A stretch of 64,000 bases of DNA from Paenibacillus castaneae (GCF_002884445.1 NZ_KZ614144.1:4756094-4820093), one strand, 5' to 3'; counted from the stretch's first letter, positions 1 to 9,373 are shown. A program made the numbers and translations. The notes: generated by a model from the sequence alone, not told the origin.

Positions 1-390
1 GCAATCCGTTTATTGCTCGCCGCTAAGTCAACCGACCATGTCATTCTCATTACGGATGCCATGGCCGCAGCCGGGATGCCGAACGGACAATACAGTCTTG
101 GCGGCTTAGCCGTCAATATGAAAGACGGAGTAGCTACCTTAAGTGAAGGCAATGCTCTGGCTGGCAGCTGTTTAACGATGATTGGTGCGGTTCGCTTCAT
201 ACTGAAGCATACGAATCTGACGATCAGCGAGGTTAGTCGTCTAGCCAGCTCCAACGCAGCAAAGCAGCTTGGCATTAATGACCGTACGGGCTCCATTGAA
301 ACAGGCAAGCAAGCAGATCTAGTGCTAACCGATGTGCAGATGAATGTCCAACAAACTTGGGTTCAAGGACGCTCTGTTTACGAAGCTTAA
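1..390 (+). CDS. nagA: N-acetylglucosamine-6-phosphate deacetylase, C-terminal part
   Basis: The reading frame is open from the left edge, so only about the last 129 residues are present. The family removes the acetyl group from GlcNAc-6-P to give glucosamine-6-P in amino-sugar catabolism. The segment ITDAMAAAG holds the catalytic Asp of the NagA amidohydrolase fold. The downstream GNALAGSCLTM and the ending TGSIETGKQADLVLTD are typical of the last third of NagA, where the small beta domain closes. It converges on the DeoR-family gene, and a strong hairpin lies between them. The N-terminus and any upstream nag genes lie outside the window. Confidence 0.93.
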   Translation, partial: AIRLLLAAKSTDHVILITDAMAAAGMPNGQYSLGGLAVNMKDGVATLSEGNALAGSCLTMIGAVRFILKHTNLTISEVSRLASSNAAKQLGINDRTGSIETGKQADLVLTDVQMNVQQTWVQGRSVYEA

Positions 391-408
391 TACATTAAGT
401 TCTGCTCA

Positions 409-465
409 ATATAGAAGAGGCTGTTCCCATCGATCATTGATCTTTGGAAACAGCCTCTTCTATTT
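409..465. terminator. Bidirectional terminator between nagA and the DeoR regulator
   Basis: Inverted repeat with arms at about 411-427 and 446-463 (left arm begins ATAGAAGAGGCTGTT). The 18-base loop separates near-perfect complementary arms. It sits between two convergent genes and can serve both, although T-runs are short. Confidence 0.7.
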
Positions 466-598
466 GCTTCGAAATTTGATTTTGTCTGAATCAGGCCCGG
501 AATTCTCAGATCAAATCCCACCTGGCTAATCTTTCTCAACAGTGTACAAACCATAATCAAAGCAGGTTGCCAATCACTACAGCTCGTCACACGATGAT

Positions 599-1381
599 CT
601 ACCCTGTTACGTGTACGGAAATGCCAAGCTGCTCGACTTGAGCGGACAGCTCTTCCGTTAGCGAAGCATCCGTAATCACACCACGAAGCTCATCAAGTGC
701 CGCAATGGAAAAGAGCGATGTGCGGTCCATTTTGGTATGATCAAACACGGCATAAGCAGCTTGTGAACGTTTGATGAGTGCTTTAGCAATTTGCGCTTCC
801 TGCTCCGAATAGGTCGTTATGCCGCCAGCAGCAGATATACCGTCCACACCGATGAACATTTTCCCAATATTCAGATGGGCGACCATCCCCTCGCCAAGAG
901 GTCCGCATAATTCAAAGCTGTTATGCCGCATGATGCCGCCGGTAACAACGACTTGAATCGGGCTTCCCGCCAGTTCCATTGCAATGTTCACAGCATTTGT
1001 AACGACCGTAATGCTTTTGCGCGTCTTTAAAATCTTGGCTATTAAAAAATTGGTTGTGCCTCCCGATAGCCCAATGACATCACCCTCATGAATCAAAGAG
1101 ACAGCAAGCTCAGCAATTCGCTCCTTCTCCAGAATCGACAGTCCTTCCTTCTCTGCGAAAGGAAGCTCGCGCACCGTCCCCATGCCGTCATACATCGCTC
1201 CGCCAATCGTTCGAATGACGGGATGTTCTGCTTCCATCTGTTCCAGATCCCGCCGAGCTGTCGCTTCTGAGCAGCCGAACCTATCCACCATCTCCGGTAT
1301 CGTAATGCGTCCCTGCTGCTTGAGCAGCTGCAGCACGGCCTCACGGCGGCGCTGTCCCTTTGATCCATTTCCATCAGCCAT
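599..1381 (-). CDS. DeoR-family transcriptional regulator of sugar metabolism
   Basis: A 260-residue regulator. An N-terminal DeoR helix-turn-helix at about residues 12-60 (RRREAVLQLL, then CSEATARRDLEQME) is followed by a DeoRC sugar-phosphate sensor domain with GLSGGTTNF and FIGVDGISAAGGITT. Such proteins usually repress an adjacent sugar operon until a phosphorylated sugar binds. I chose the ATG at 1381 rather than the in-frame ATG at 1453: it has GGTGGAG upstream and begins 2 bases after the kinase stop codon, whereas the longer version would overlap the kinase by 70 bases. Operon with the kinase is likely; the effector is probably a sugar acid or its phosphate (inference). Confidence 0.88.
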   Translation of the reverse strand: MADGNGSKGQRRREAVLQLLKQQGRITIPEMVDRFGCSEATARRDLEQMEAEHPVIRTIGGAMYDGMGTVRELPFAEKEGLSILEKERIAELAVSLIHEGDVIGLSGGTTNFLIAKILKTRKSITVVTNAVNIAMELAGSPIQVVVTGGIMRHNSFELCGPLGEGMVAHLNIGKMFIGVDGISAAGGITTYSEQEAQIAKALIKRSQAAYAVFDHTKMDRTSLFSIAALDELRGVITDASLTEELSAQVEQLGISVHVTG

Positions 1382-1383
1382 TG

Positions 1384-2340
1384 TTAACGCTCCACCCATG
1401 CTTGAGATGATAAACGCTGCTGCACAATGTTCCACTCCGGCAAAGCTTCCCAATCGCCGCGCATTTGCACAACCAGCGATCCATTAATGCTTGCTAAGCG
1501 TACAGCCTCAATAGGTGACATGCCTTTCATGATCCCTGCTAGGAAGCCCGCGCAGAAGCCGTCTCCAGCTCCGACTGTGTCTACTACCTGCTCCGCAGGA
1601 TAGAATGGCAAGCTATCTTCTTTGCCGTTGTCCAGAACGACAGTTGTGTCGCCTCTGCCCTTAATGATACTGATTGCTTTCAACTCATTTAATTGACCAA
1701 TAATAGCTTCATAATCATCAGTATTATACAATAGCTTAAGCTCGTCCCAGCCCGGTAAAAAGTAGTCCGCATCGGCTGCAAACGGAAGCAGCGTTTCTCT
1801 TGCTTCTTCAATCGACCATAGCTTAAGCCGTAAATTCGGATCGAAGCTGACAAGGACGCCAGCGTCCTTGGCGATGTCGATAGCACGGCGCAGCGTTCTG
1901 CGGCAATCCTCGCTAAGCGCAGCCGTGATACCGGTTACATGAAGCAGCTTGGAATTCCTTATATAATCCTCATCAAGCTGATCTGGTATCATTCGACTAG
2001 CTGCAGAATGCTTTCTAAAATAATGTACAGCCAATCTGCCTGCCACATGCTCACGGAACATCATGCCTGTCGGCGCATCCGAATGAAGTTGTGCGCGGGA
2101 AACATCTACACCTTCGCCGCGCAGCGTCTTCATTATTATTTTGCCAAAGGGATCTTCACCAAGCGCTCCGAACCAGCCTACTGATACACCTAAACGTGCA
2201 AGTCCAATTGCGACATTGCTTTCCGCTCCGCCGAAGCTCTGCTCAAGCGTTGCAGCGCGCTCAATCGACTTCTGCTCTTGAGGCATAAATAAAGCCATTG
2301 ATTCGCCAAACGTTACAATTTGCGGTGATGATTCAGACAC
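1384..2340 (-). CDS. kdgK: PfkB-family sugar kinase, probably 2-keto-3-deoxygluconate kinase
   Basis: A 318-residue ribokinase/PfkB-family kinase. The N-terminus TFGESMALF and EQSFGGAESNVAIGLARLG form the substrate-binding start. VHYFRKHSAASRM resembles the KDG-kinase hallmark YYR-x-SA. The C-terminal signature DTVGAGDGFCAGF carries the catalytic Asp and anion hole. The likely reaction is ATP-dependent phosphorylation of 2-keto-3-deoxygluconate in the pectin/uronate branch. The start is supported by AGGGGG upstream. The DeoR gene follows directly. A different PfkB substrate such as fructose or a tagatose derivative cannot be excluded, so the symbol is tentative. Confidence 0.82.
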   Translation of the reverse strand: MSESSPQIVTFGESMALFMPQEQKSIERAATLEQSFGGAESNVAIGLARLGVSVGWFGALGEDPFGKIIMKTLRGEGVDVSRAQLHSDAPTGMMFREHVAGRLAVHYFRKHSAASRMIPDQLDEDYIRNSKLLHVTGITAALSEDCRRTLRRAIDIAKDAGVLVSFDPNLRLKLWSIEEARETLLPFAADADYFLPGWDELKLLYNTDDYEAIIGQLNELKAISIIKGRGDTTVVLDNGKEDSLPFYPAEQVVDTVGAGDGFCAGFLAGIMKGMSPIEAVRLASINGSLVVQMRGDWEALPEWNIVQQRLSSQAWVER

Positions 2341-2382
2341 GTAATATTCCCCCTAAAGCATTATAGAAATCGATATTTAGAA

Positions 2383-2811
2383 TTACACTTTAAACATAGG
2401 AAATTTCATCGTATAAATAATAACGATATAAATCACCAATATAATAAGGCTTAGAACACGTGCTTTATTAATGTGCGAGGTTGCGCTTTTACCCTCTCCG
2501 ATAGAAGAAACAACAAGCTTAAGCGGCTTTGATACGATACCGCCGATTGCGGCAATTGCTAGGAACAACACAACAATTATAATCATCCATGCAACGGTAT
2601 AGTCCTTTTGCGACACCAAATATCCACCTGTTAACAGCTGCAAAACTAGAAAATACTGCGCAATGCGATTAGCAGACAGCAAGCCGTCCGCAAGGCCGCC
2701 TTGTCCAACTCCAGCAAGCTTGGTTGCTCTCCCAATCATGAATGGAAGCACAATATAGAATCCCATTCCGACCGCACCAAGTACATGCAAAAAAATCATT
2801 ACATTATACAT
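2383..2811 (-). CDS. Small integral membrane protein of unknown function
   Basis: A 142-residue hydrophobic protein with about four predicted membrane segments: an N-terminal FLHVLGAVGMGFYIVLPFMI, a central pair around YFLVLQLLTGGYLV and MIIIVVLFLAIAAIGGI, and a C-terminal LSLIILVIYIVIIY. No catalytic motif is visible and I do not recognise the family with certainty; it resembles small DUF2269-like membrane proteins. The ATG at 2811 is preferred over the in-frame ATG at 2862 because CAGGAGG lies 7 bases before it. It stands between the kdgK unit and recQ, apparently as its own unit. Confidence 0.75.
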   Translation of the reverse strand: MYNVMIFLHVLGAVGMGFYIVLPFMIGRATKLAGVGQGGLADGLLSANRIAQYFLVLQLLTGGYLVSQKDYTVAWMIIIVVLFLAIAAIGGIVSKPLKLVVSSIGEGKSATSHINKARVLSLIILVIYIVIIYTMKFPMFKV

Positions 2812-3025
2812 TTCAATTCCTCCTGTTTTCGTGAGCGTCTTTTTAAAACTCATTGTTTCCATAAAAACGCATTATTAATAGTTTATCAGAAACAAGATAT
2901 TTTTCAAACGATTACGCTCTATACACAGCCGTAATGAAGCTATTTCTAAAGACGTCTCCAGATTGTTCCCGAAATTTTCACACCTTAGTGGATATCAATC
3001 CTGTTTCCAGTAGAAACAACAATAT

Positions 3026-5173
3026 CTAACCTTTAAGTCTATATTTAGATATAACGCCATGAATAGCGAAATAGCTAATCTCCTCAGGCAATGCATCCTT
3101 TATCGGACGAAGCTTTTCTATTCCAATCTCATGAATCGCTTCAGCAATTTGCTGCTCATACTCGGCAGGAATGATCCGGCTCCAATCGAGCTCATGTCCT
3201 TCATCTCCGCAGCGAATCAAATGGCCTTCTATCGTTACCTTGCTCATCCCTCTAGCCTTAGCGATGTTGTCGGTTTCCTGTCCAGCTTGAAATAACTCAA
3301 GTGTCAGCAGATGGCTTGGAGTCTCCTCGGTAGATGCTCGTTTATTGGAGATAATAGGTTTAGCTTCGACGTCATGAGAGGCAGTTGATTCCCCTCCGAA
3401 GGAATGAATGAGCTCAAGCAGTCCTTCCCCATATTTGTCCGCCTTTGCCGCACCAATTCCCTTCACACTCAGCAGCTGCTCCACCGAACGAGGCTGCGCA
3501 TTCGCAATCTCGCGAAGCGTTGCATCGAAAAACAGCATGAACGGCGGTACGCCTTCCGCAGCCGCTTTCTCTTTGCGCCATTGTTTAAGCGCTTCGAACA
3601 AAGGTGAAGCAGCTCCCGTATCCAAGTTAGCTGTTTGCTTAACGGTTGCCCTTACACGCTGCATAATCAATTCGCGGCCCTCTAACACGGGAAGCGCATT
3701 CGCCGTTAACGAAACAACCGGATACTGGCCTTCGCTTAGCTTCAAATAGCCCTCCGATACTAGCCAGTAAAGCCAGTCTGCTATTTCCTTCTCGGGCAGA
3801 TGGCGCATAAGTCCGTAAGTAGATAAGCGGTCAAGACCAAATTCAAGCAATCGCTTATCGCGTGAACCCTTCAGCACCTTGGCAACCATTGTAACACCAA
3901 AGCGTCCTTTCATTCGGCCTACGCAGGAAAGCGCCATTTTCGCTTCATCTGTACGATTTACCGGCTCACTCTTATCCAAGCAGCTGCTGCATTTGCCGCA
4001 AGCTTCTACTCCGGTTTCTCCGAAATAATCTACTATAAACTGCTGCAAGCAGCGCTGTGTCCGGCTGTAATTCATCATCGTATGCAGCTTGGAGAGCTGA
4101 ATCGATTTGCGATCGGTATCCCCTGTGCCCTGCTCGATCAAGAAGCGCTGTACCTGCATATCTGCCGGCTCGAAGAGAAGGATGCATTCACTTTCCTCGC
4201 CGTCACGTCCTGCGCGTCCAGCCTCTTGATAATACGATTCAATATCGCTTGTCATTTGCCAGTGAAGCACATAGCGCACATTGGGCTTATCAATTCCCAT
4301 ACCAAATGCGTTTGTCGCTACCATGACACGAATGTCATCGAAACGGAATTTTTCTTGTGTCTGAGCACGCTCGGCATCTGATAAACCGCCGTGGTATTTG
4401 CCCGCTTGAATTCCTCTTCGCGTAAGTAATTCGTATACGTTCTCGACTTCTTTCCGCGTAGCGGCATAAATAATACCCGACTGATCCTTGCGCTCGGAAA
4501 TAAAGCGCTCAAGAAACTTCTTCTTATCTGCGCCCGTAACAACAGATAGTGATAGATTCGGCCTAGCAAAGCCGGTTACGAATACGCTGGGATCTCGGAG
4601 CCTCAGCATTTCTGAAATATCTATCGCTACCTCATTGGTAGCAGTAGCCGTAAAGGCTGCAACGAGCGGCCGATTGGTCATTCGGGCTATCCAGCCAGCA
4701 AGCTGCCTGTAGCTTGGACGGAAATCATGTCCCCACTGGGATACGCAATGTGCTTCATCAATAGCAATAAGCGGAATAGCAAGCTGCTCCGATAAGGATT
4801 GAAACATTGGCGCATCGAGCCTCTCTGGAGCAACATAAAGCAGTTTGTACTCTCCCTGCATAGCACTGCGCATAACCTCGCGATATTCCGCTGCTCCTAG
4901 CGAGCTATTCAAATAGGCAGCAGACACGCCGACACGACGAAGCGCATCCACTTGGTCCTTCATAAGCGAAATAAGCGGTGAGATGACAAGCGATGTACCC
5001 GGCAGCAGCATCGCAGGAATTTGATAGCAAATGGACTTTCCTCCGCCTGTTGGCAGAATAGCAAGCGTATCTCGTCCATTCATTATGCCCGAGATAATAT
5101 CCTCTTGTCCTTTGCGAAAGGAGTCATAACCGTACACTCGTTTCAATGCTCCTCTTGCCTGTTCGATCAACAT
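3026..5173 (-). CDS. recQ: ATP-dependent 3'-5' DNA helicase RecQ
   Basis: A 715-residue RecQ helicase for recombinational repair and replication-fork restart. The Walker A motif is PTGGGKS at 41-47 and the DEAH box is at 139-142, followed by the RecQ loop CVSQWGHDFRPSY. Motif VI is near YYQEAGRAGRDGE. A zinc-binding cysteine set (CLQQF, CGKCSSC) follows, then a winged helix. The HRDC domain near residues 520-590 contains LLSVKGIGAAKADKYG. A C-terminal helix-turn-helix (HTH_40-like) domain with LFQAGQETDNIAKARGMS extends it beyond the E. coli length. It is transcribed alone, facing away from the mdh terminator region. Confidence 0.96.
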   Translation of the reverse strand: MLIEQARGALKRVYGYDSFRKGQEDIISGIMNGRDTLAILPTGGGKSICYQIPAMLLPGTSLVISPLISLMKDQVDALRRVGVSAAYLNSSLGAAEYREVMRSAMQGEYKLLYVAPERLDAPMFQSLSEQLAIPLIAIDEAHCVSQWGHDFRPSYRQLAGWIARMTNRPLVAAFTATATNEVAIDISEMLRLRDPSVFVTGFARPNLSLSVVTGADKKKFLERFISERKDQSGIIYAATRKEVENVYELLTRRGIQAGKYHGGLSDAERAQTQEKFRFDDIRVMVATNAFGMGIDKPNVRYVLHWQMTSDIESYYQEAGRAGRDGEESECILLFEPADMQVQRFLIEQGTGDTDRKSIQLSKLHTMMNYSRTQRCLQQFIVDYFGETGVEACGKCSSCLDKSEPVNRTDEAKMALSCVGRMKGRFGVTMVAKVLKGSRDKRLLEFGLDRLSTYGLMRHLPEKEIADWLYWLVSEGYLKLSEGQYPVVSLTANALPVLEGRELIMQRVRATVKQTANLDTGAASPLFEALKQWRKEKAAAEGVPPFMLFFDATLREIANAQPRSVEQLLSVKGIGAAKADKYGEGLLELIHSFGGESTASHDVEAKPIISNKRASTEETPSHLLTLELFQAGQETDNIAKARGMSKVTIEGHLIRCGDEGHELDWSRIIPAEYEQQIAEAIHEIGIEKLRPIKDALPEEISYFAIHGVISKYRLKG

Positions 5174-5216
5174 GCATCCCTCCTAAACCTTTAATTTAAG
5201 TAAATAAACAGAGAAA

Positions 5217-5240
5217 ACCCTGGCAGTTTTCTGTCAGGGT
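5217..5240 (-). terminator. Rho-independent terminator of mdh
   Basis: A 10-bp stem (ACCCTGGCAG / CTGTCAGGGT with one G-T pair) closes a TTTT loop. On the minus strand it is followed by TTTTCTCTGTTTATTT, so it ends mdh transcription coming from the right, just before recQ. Confidence 0.85.
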
Positions 5241-5289
5241 CCTCCCAAAAGCTTCTCATTTGAAGTGCTTATACATTACATAAAACAGC

Positions 5290-6234
5290 TTAGCCCGCTG
5301 TTACAATTTGAATCACGTTGCGAACGGATTGCGCTGATTTATCAAGCGCCGCTTTCTCATCAGCAGTCAGATCAAGCTCAATTACTTTCTCGATGCCGTT
5401 GCCGCCAATAATTGTCGGTACGCCCATGAATAAATTATCATAGCCGAATTCGCCCTCTAGCAATGCGATAACCGGAATGATACGTTTTTTATCCTTCAGG
5501 ATTGCCTCTGTCATTTGAACAAGTGATGCTGCAGGAGCGTAGTACGCGCTGCCGTTACCAAGCAGGTTAACGATCTCGCCGCCGCCAACACGTGCTCTTT
5601 GTACGATTGCTTCAATGCGTTCAGCAGGGATCAGCTTATCAATTGGAATACCGCCAACGTTGGAGTAACGAACGAGTGGAACCATATCGTCGCCGTGACC
5701 GCCAAGCACAAAGCCGCGAACATCTTCAACCGATACGTTAAGCTCTTGCGCGATAAATGTGCAATAACGAGCGGTATCTAGAACACCGGATTGGCCGATT
5801 ACGCGGTTTTTCGGGAAACCAAGTGTTTGGTATGCCGCATAAGTCATCGCATCAACCGGGTTGCTTAGAATGATTACAATGGAATTCGGGCTAGTTGCTT
5901 TCACGTTCTCACAAACGGATTTCACGATTCCTGCGTTTGTGTTAACTAGATCATCACGGCTCATGCCCGGTTTGCGCGCAATACCTGCCGTAATAATAAC
6001 AACGTCCGAATCTCTAGTGTCTTCATAGTTTGAAGTACCAATAATGTTGGCATCAACGCCAAGAACCGGAGTCGCTTCCAGCATATCCAGCGCTTTGCCT
6101 TTAGTCGGGTTTTCAAGCGGTGCGATGTCAACGAGTACGATATCGCCCAATTCTTTCTGAGCAAGCATAAGTGCGGTAGTCGCTCCTGTGAAGCCAGCTC
6201 CTACTACTGTAATCTTATTTCTTTTAATCGCCAT
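5290..6234 (-). CDS. mdh: Malate dehydrogenase (NAD-dependent)
   Basis: A 314-residue LDH-like malate dehydrogenase that interconverts malate and oxaloacetate in the TCA cycle. The Rossmann glycine motif GAGFTG is at 12-17, the coenzyme-binding Asp is in IVLVDIAP, LSNPVDAMTY is the substrate loop region, and GGHGDDMVPLVR contains the catalytic His. I placed the start at ATG 6234: GGGAGG lies 9 bases upstream of it, while the in-frame ATG at 6243 directly abuts that ribosome site. mdh, icd and citZ are consecutive in the same direction, as in B. subtilis, but here mdh is separated from icd by a large repeat-rich gap. Confidence 0.97.
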   Translation of the reverse strand: MAIKRNKITVVGAGFTGATTALMLAQKELGDIVLVDIAPLENPTKGKALDMLEATPVLGVDANIIGTSNYEDTRDSDVVIITAGIARKPGMSRDDLVNTNAGIVKSVCENVKATSPNSIVIILSNPVDAMTYAAYQTLGFPKNRVIGQSGVLDTARYCTFIAQELNVSVEDVRGFVLGGHGDDMVPLVRYSNVGGIPIDKLIPAERIEAIVQRARVGGGEIVNLLGNGSAYYAPAASLVQMTEAILKDKKRIIPVIALLEGEFGYDNLFMGVPTIIGGNGIEKVIELDLTADEKAALDKSAQSVRNVIQIVTAG

Positions 6235-6772
6235 CTTGTACATCCTCCCGTGACATTGCTTATTTAAAGGGGAGACCCCTTTGAAGCTTTAACCCCGTTT
6301 AACCCCGGTTATTTAACCCCTTTTAACCCCCTAAGGGATTTTTCGAACCCACCTAAATCCTCCCTTCCAAGGGAGGACCCCGAGGCGCTGCGCCCTCTGG
6401 ACACCCGCCAGAAGAACGTTGGAGCTGCACAGACGCGCATGTGTAACTTTGGAGTTAGGATCGCTTTGTCCCTGGGGGACACGCTTGAGTTCGAGGTAGG
6501 GTGGAGCGATGGAATGGGCCCCTTACGGGGCCGACATTCCAATCTTAGTACAATGGAATAGCCCCCTTACGGGGCCGACATTCCACTCTTTTAGTGCAAT
6601 GGAATGGCCCCCTTATGGGTCAACATTCCACTCTTTTAGTGCAATGGAATGGGCCCCTACGGGACCTGCATTCCACTTCTTGTGATGGGAATGGGCCCCT
6701 TGCGGGGCCCATTCCTTTTGGGGGATATAATGCCCCTAAGTGTGAAGATTTATTTGCTTGTTGGTGTTTGAA
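6235..6772. other. Repeat-rich non-coding region between icd and mdh
   Basis: About 540 bases without a credible gene. From the mdh side it holds an AAAGGGG-AG-ACCCCTTT hairpin (6266-6282), four to five TTTAACCCC-type units (about 6288-6332), a TCCTCCCTT-CC-AAGGGAGGA palindrome (6359-6378) and then the palindrome array described separately. Two short frames here are made of repeat units and have no ribosome site. The density of perfect dyads would give strongly folded RNA between icd and mdh. Confidence 0.8.
6511..6715. repeat. Five tandem palindromic repeats (about 45-base period)
   Basis: Five imperfect copies of a 28-30 base palindrome at 6511-6540, 6555-6584, 6601-6629, 6646-6674 and 6688-6715. 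The pattern is GGAATG GGCCCC TTAC GGGGCC (GA) CATTCC. Copies 2 to 4 are joined by near-identical spacers of the type ACTCTTTTAGTGCAAT. Each copy can fold into a GC-rich hairpin. Copies carry compensating or tolerated changes (for example TTATGGGTCAA in copy 3). It resembles REP-like intergenic elements. It lies directly downstream of icd. Confidence 0.88.
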
Positions 6773-8068
6773 CTACATATTTTTGATGATTTCGTCTGCG
6801 AATGCGGAACATTTCACTTCTGTTGCGCCTTCCATCAAGCGAGCGAAGTCATAAGTAACGGTTTTGTTGTTGATTGATGCTTCCATACCTTTGTAGATAA
6901 GGTCAGCCGCTTCCTGCCAGCCTAGGTGCTCAAGAAGCATTACGCCGGATAGGATTACGGAACCTGGGTTAACTACGTCAAGGTCAGCGTATTTAGGAGC
7001 TGTGCCGTGTGTAGCTTCGAAGATGGCATGGCCAGTTAAGTAGTTGATGTTAGCGCCTGGTGCGATACCGATACCGCCTACTTGTGCTGCAAGAGCATCG
7101 GACAAGTAGTCGCCGTTCAGGTTCAATGTTGCGATAACGTCAAAGTCTGTAGGACGTGTAAGTACTTGTTGCAAAGCGATATCGGCAATTGCATCTTTAA
7201 CGATCAATTTGCCAGCTGCTTCAGCGTCTTTTTGAGCTTGGTTTGCTGCGTCAGCACCTTGTGCTTCTTTAATGCGGTCATATTCGCCCCATGTAAATGT
7301 TTCGTTAGCGAATTCTTGTTCAGCAACTTCATAACCCCAGTTTTTGAACGCGCCTTCTGTGTATTTCATGATATTGCCTTTGTGAACAAGCGTAACCGAT
7401 TTTTTACCATGCTTGATCGCATATTCAATTGCTGCGCGAACAAGACGTTTCGAACCTTCTTTGGATACTGGTTTAATACCGATACCGGAAGTTTCTGGGA
7501 AGCGAATTTTGTTAGCGCCCATTTCGTTTTGCAAGAACTCGATTACTTTCTTCACTTCTGCAGAACCTTCTTGATACTCGATACCTGCATAGATGTCTTC
7601 TGTGTTTTCACGGAAAATAACCATGTCAACCAGCTCAGGACGTTTAACTGGAGAAGGAACGCCAGTGAAGTAACGTACAGGACGTAGGCAAGTATAAAGA
7701 TCAAGCTCTTGGCGAAGTGCTACGTTCAGGGAACGGATACCGCCGCCGATTGGAGTTGTCAAAGGTCCTTTAATAGCAACGATATACTCACGGATTGCAG
7801 TAAGCGTATCAGCTGGAAGCCACTCGCCATATTGGTTGAATGCTTTCTCACCAGCAAATACTTCGTACCAAGCGATTTTTTTCTCGCCGTTGTAAGCTTT
7901 TTCTACTGCTGCATCAAGCGCACGTTTCGAAGCTTTCCAGATGTCGCGGCCAGTGCCGTCGCCTTCGATGAAAGGAATAATTGGGTTGTTTGGTACATTA
8001 AGTACGCCGTTATCAATCGTGATTTTGTCGCCTTCAGTTGGTAGTGCAAATTTTTCGAATTGAGCCAT
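6773..8068 (-). CDS. icd: Isocitrate dehydrogenase (NADP-dependent)
   Basis: A 431-residue enzyme that oxidatively decarboxylates isocitrate to 2-oxoglutarate, giving NADPH. FIEGDGTGRDIWKAS is the N-terminal nucleotide-fold signature. IRSLNVALRQELDLY contains the substrate-binding Ser/Arg segment, ENTEDIYAGIEYQ is conserved in bacterial NADP-ICDH, and NLNGDYLSDALAAQVGGIG is the metal-binding and dimer region with catalytic Asp residues. CTAAGGAGG 9 bases upstream fixes the start. It lies 120 bases downstream of citZ, and the two are probably co-transcribed. Confidence 0.97.
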   Translation of the reverse strand: MAQFEKFALPTEGDKITIDNGVLNVPNNPIIPFIEGDGTGRDIWKASKRALDAAVEKAYNGEKKIAWYEVFAGEKAFNQYGEWLPADTLTAIREYIVAIKGPLTTPIGGGIRSLNVALRQELDLYTCLRPVRYFTGVPSPVKRPELVDMVIFRENTEDIYAGIEYQEGSAEVKKVIEFLQNEMGANKIRFPETSGIGIKPVSKEGSKRLVRAAIEYAIKHGKKSVTLVHKGNIMKYTEGAFKNWGYEVAEQEFANETFTWGEYDRIKEAQGADAANQAQKDAEAAGKLIVKDAIADIALQQVLTRPTDFDVIATLNLNGDYLSDALAAQVGGIGIAPGANINYLTGHAIFEATHGTAPKYADLDVVNPGSVILSGVMLLEHLGWQEAADLIYKGMEASINNKTVTYDFARLMEGATEVKCSAFADEIIKNM

Positions 8069-8189
8069 GGATGTAAATCCTCCTTAGATTTGTACCTGCA
8101 TTAGCAAGTATGAATTAATATTGCTTCATGGAAAAGGAGAACGAACAACGAGTTCCTTCCCACTCATCCGTTGTATCTAGTTCATAAAA

Positions 8190-9302
8190 TTAACGCTTAT
8201 CAATAGGAACATATTTCACATTAACTGGACCAACATAATCCGCACGTGGACGGATCAAGCGGTTGTTTTGGTATTGCTCAAGAATGTGTGCGCTCCAGCC
8301 GGATAAACGGCTAATCGCAAAAATTGGCGTAAACAGATCGCGTGGAATTTCCAGCGTCGTGTATACAGAAGCAGAGTAGAAGTCAACATTCGGCTTCAGG
8401 CCCTTTTGGCCCGTAACCATCTCTTCAATCTTGATCGACATTTCATAAAGCTCCATGTTGCCAGTCAGCTTGCCCAGCTCATGCGACATTTTTTGCAAAT
8501 GCTTTGCGCGTGGATCGCCGTTTTTGTAAACGCGGTGTCCGAAGCCCATAATTTTTTCTTTGTTCGCAAGCGCGTTGTTGATATAGCTCTCAACGTTAGC
8601 TGTTGAACCGATTTCCTCCAGCATAACCATAACAGCTTCATTCGCTCCGCCGTGCAAAGGACCTTTTAAAGCGCCGATTGCAGAAGTTACGCCTGAATAA
8701 ATATCCGACAATGTAGCTACCGTAACGCGAGCTGCAAATGTCGAAGCATTCAATTCATGGTCAGCATGAAGCACCAGAGCTTGATCAAGTGCCTTCACAG
8801 CTACTTCAGCAGGCTCGTTGCCCGTAAGCATGTACAAAAAATTATAAGCAATAGATACGCCTTGCTTTGGAGCAACTGGCTCTTTACCTTGACGAATACG
8901 TGCGAAAGCAGCAATAATTGTCGGTAGCTGTGCCTGCAATTTAATTGCTTTCAATTGATTCGCCTCAGGCGACATATCATTTGCAGCGGGATCATAAAGG
9001 GCTAGGCTTGATACTGCAGTACGAAGCGCTGCCATCGAATTTGTATCTTTTGGATACAATTTAATTTGATCGAGTACGCCTTCTGGAACTGCAGCATATT
9101 GATCTAGCTGCTTTTGCAGTCCGTCAAGTTCGGAACGATTAGGTAGTTTGCCGTACCAAAGCAGGTAAGCGACCTCTTCAAAAGTTGCATTTTCGGCGAG
9201 ATCATCAATATCAATTCCACGATATGTCAATACTCCGTCAATTATTGAGCTGATGGAAGACGCCGCGGCGACGATCCCTTCCAGTCCTTTAGTTGCTGTC
9301 AT
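8190..9302 (-). CDS. citZ: Citrate synthase
   Basis: A 370-residue type II citrate synthase of the Bacillus CitZ class that condenses acetyl-CoA and oxaloacetate. GPLHGGANEAV and GFGHRVYKNGDPRA carry the two catalytic His residues, and IPRDLFTPIFAISRLSGW is the C-terminal active-site region. The start is ATG 9302, with AAAGGAG 8 bases before it; a longer in-frame version from 9440 would begin with a low-quality extension and no ribosome site. It is the first gene of the citZ-icd set. Candidate promoter and CcpA-like sites lie upstream. Confidence 0.97.
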   Translation of the reverse strand: MTATKGLEGIVAAASSISSIIDGVLTYRGIDIDDLAENATFEEVAYLLWYGKLPNRSELDGLQKQLDQYAAVPEGVLDQIKLYPKDTNSMAALRTAVSSLALYDPAANDMSPEANQLKAIKLQAQLPTIIAAFARIRQGKEPVAPKQGVSIAYNFLYMLTGNEPAEVAVKALDQALVLHADHELNASTFAARVTVATLSDIYSGVTSAIGALKGPLHGGANEAVMVMLEEIGSTANVESYINNALANKEKIMGFGHRVYKNGDPRAKHLQKMSHELGKLTGNMELYEMSIKIEEMVTGQKGLKPNVDFYSASVYTTLEIPRDLFTPIFAISRLSGWSAHILEQYQNNRLIRPRADYVGPVNVKYVPIDKR

Positions 9303-9373
9303 CGTTCTCTCTCCTTTAGCTTGGGTATAGTCAACATGGATAGGATTTTCGAATAATTTACCATCACTTATTA

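Noticed and set aside
6511..6715. CRISPR-like periodic repeats
   Set aside because: The spacers are near-identical, the units are perfect hairpins and no cas genes are present; it fits a REP-like array.
6309..6854. Short reading frames over the intergenic repeats (both strands)
   Set aside because: They translate repeat units (for example QWNGPL repeats) and have no ribosome sites.
7082..7687. 201-residue Cys/Phe-rich reading frame on the + strand
   Set aside because: Antisense to icd, no ribosome site and a composition expected from the complementary strand of a conserved gene.
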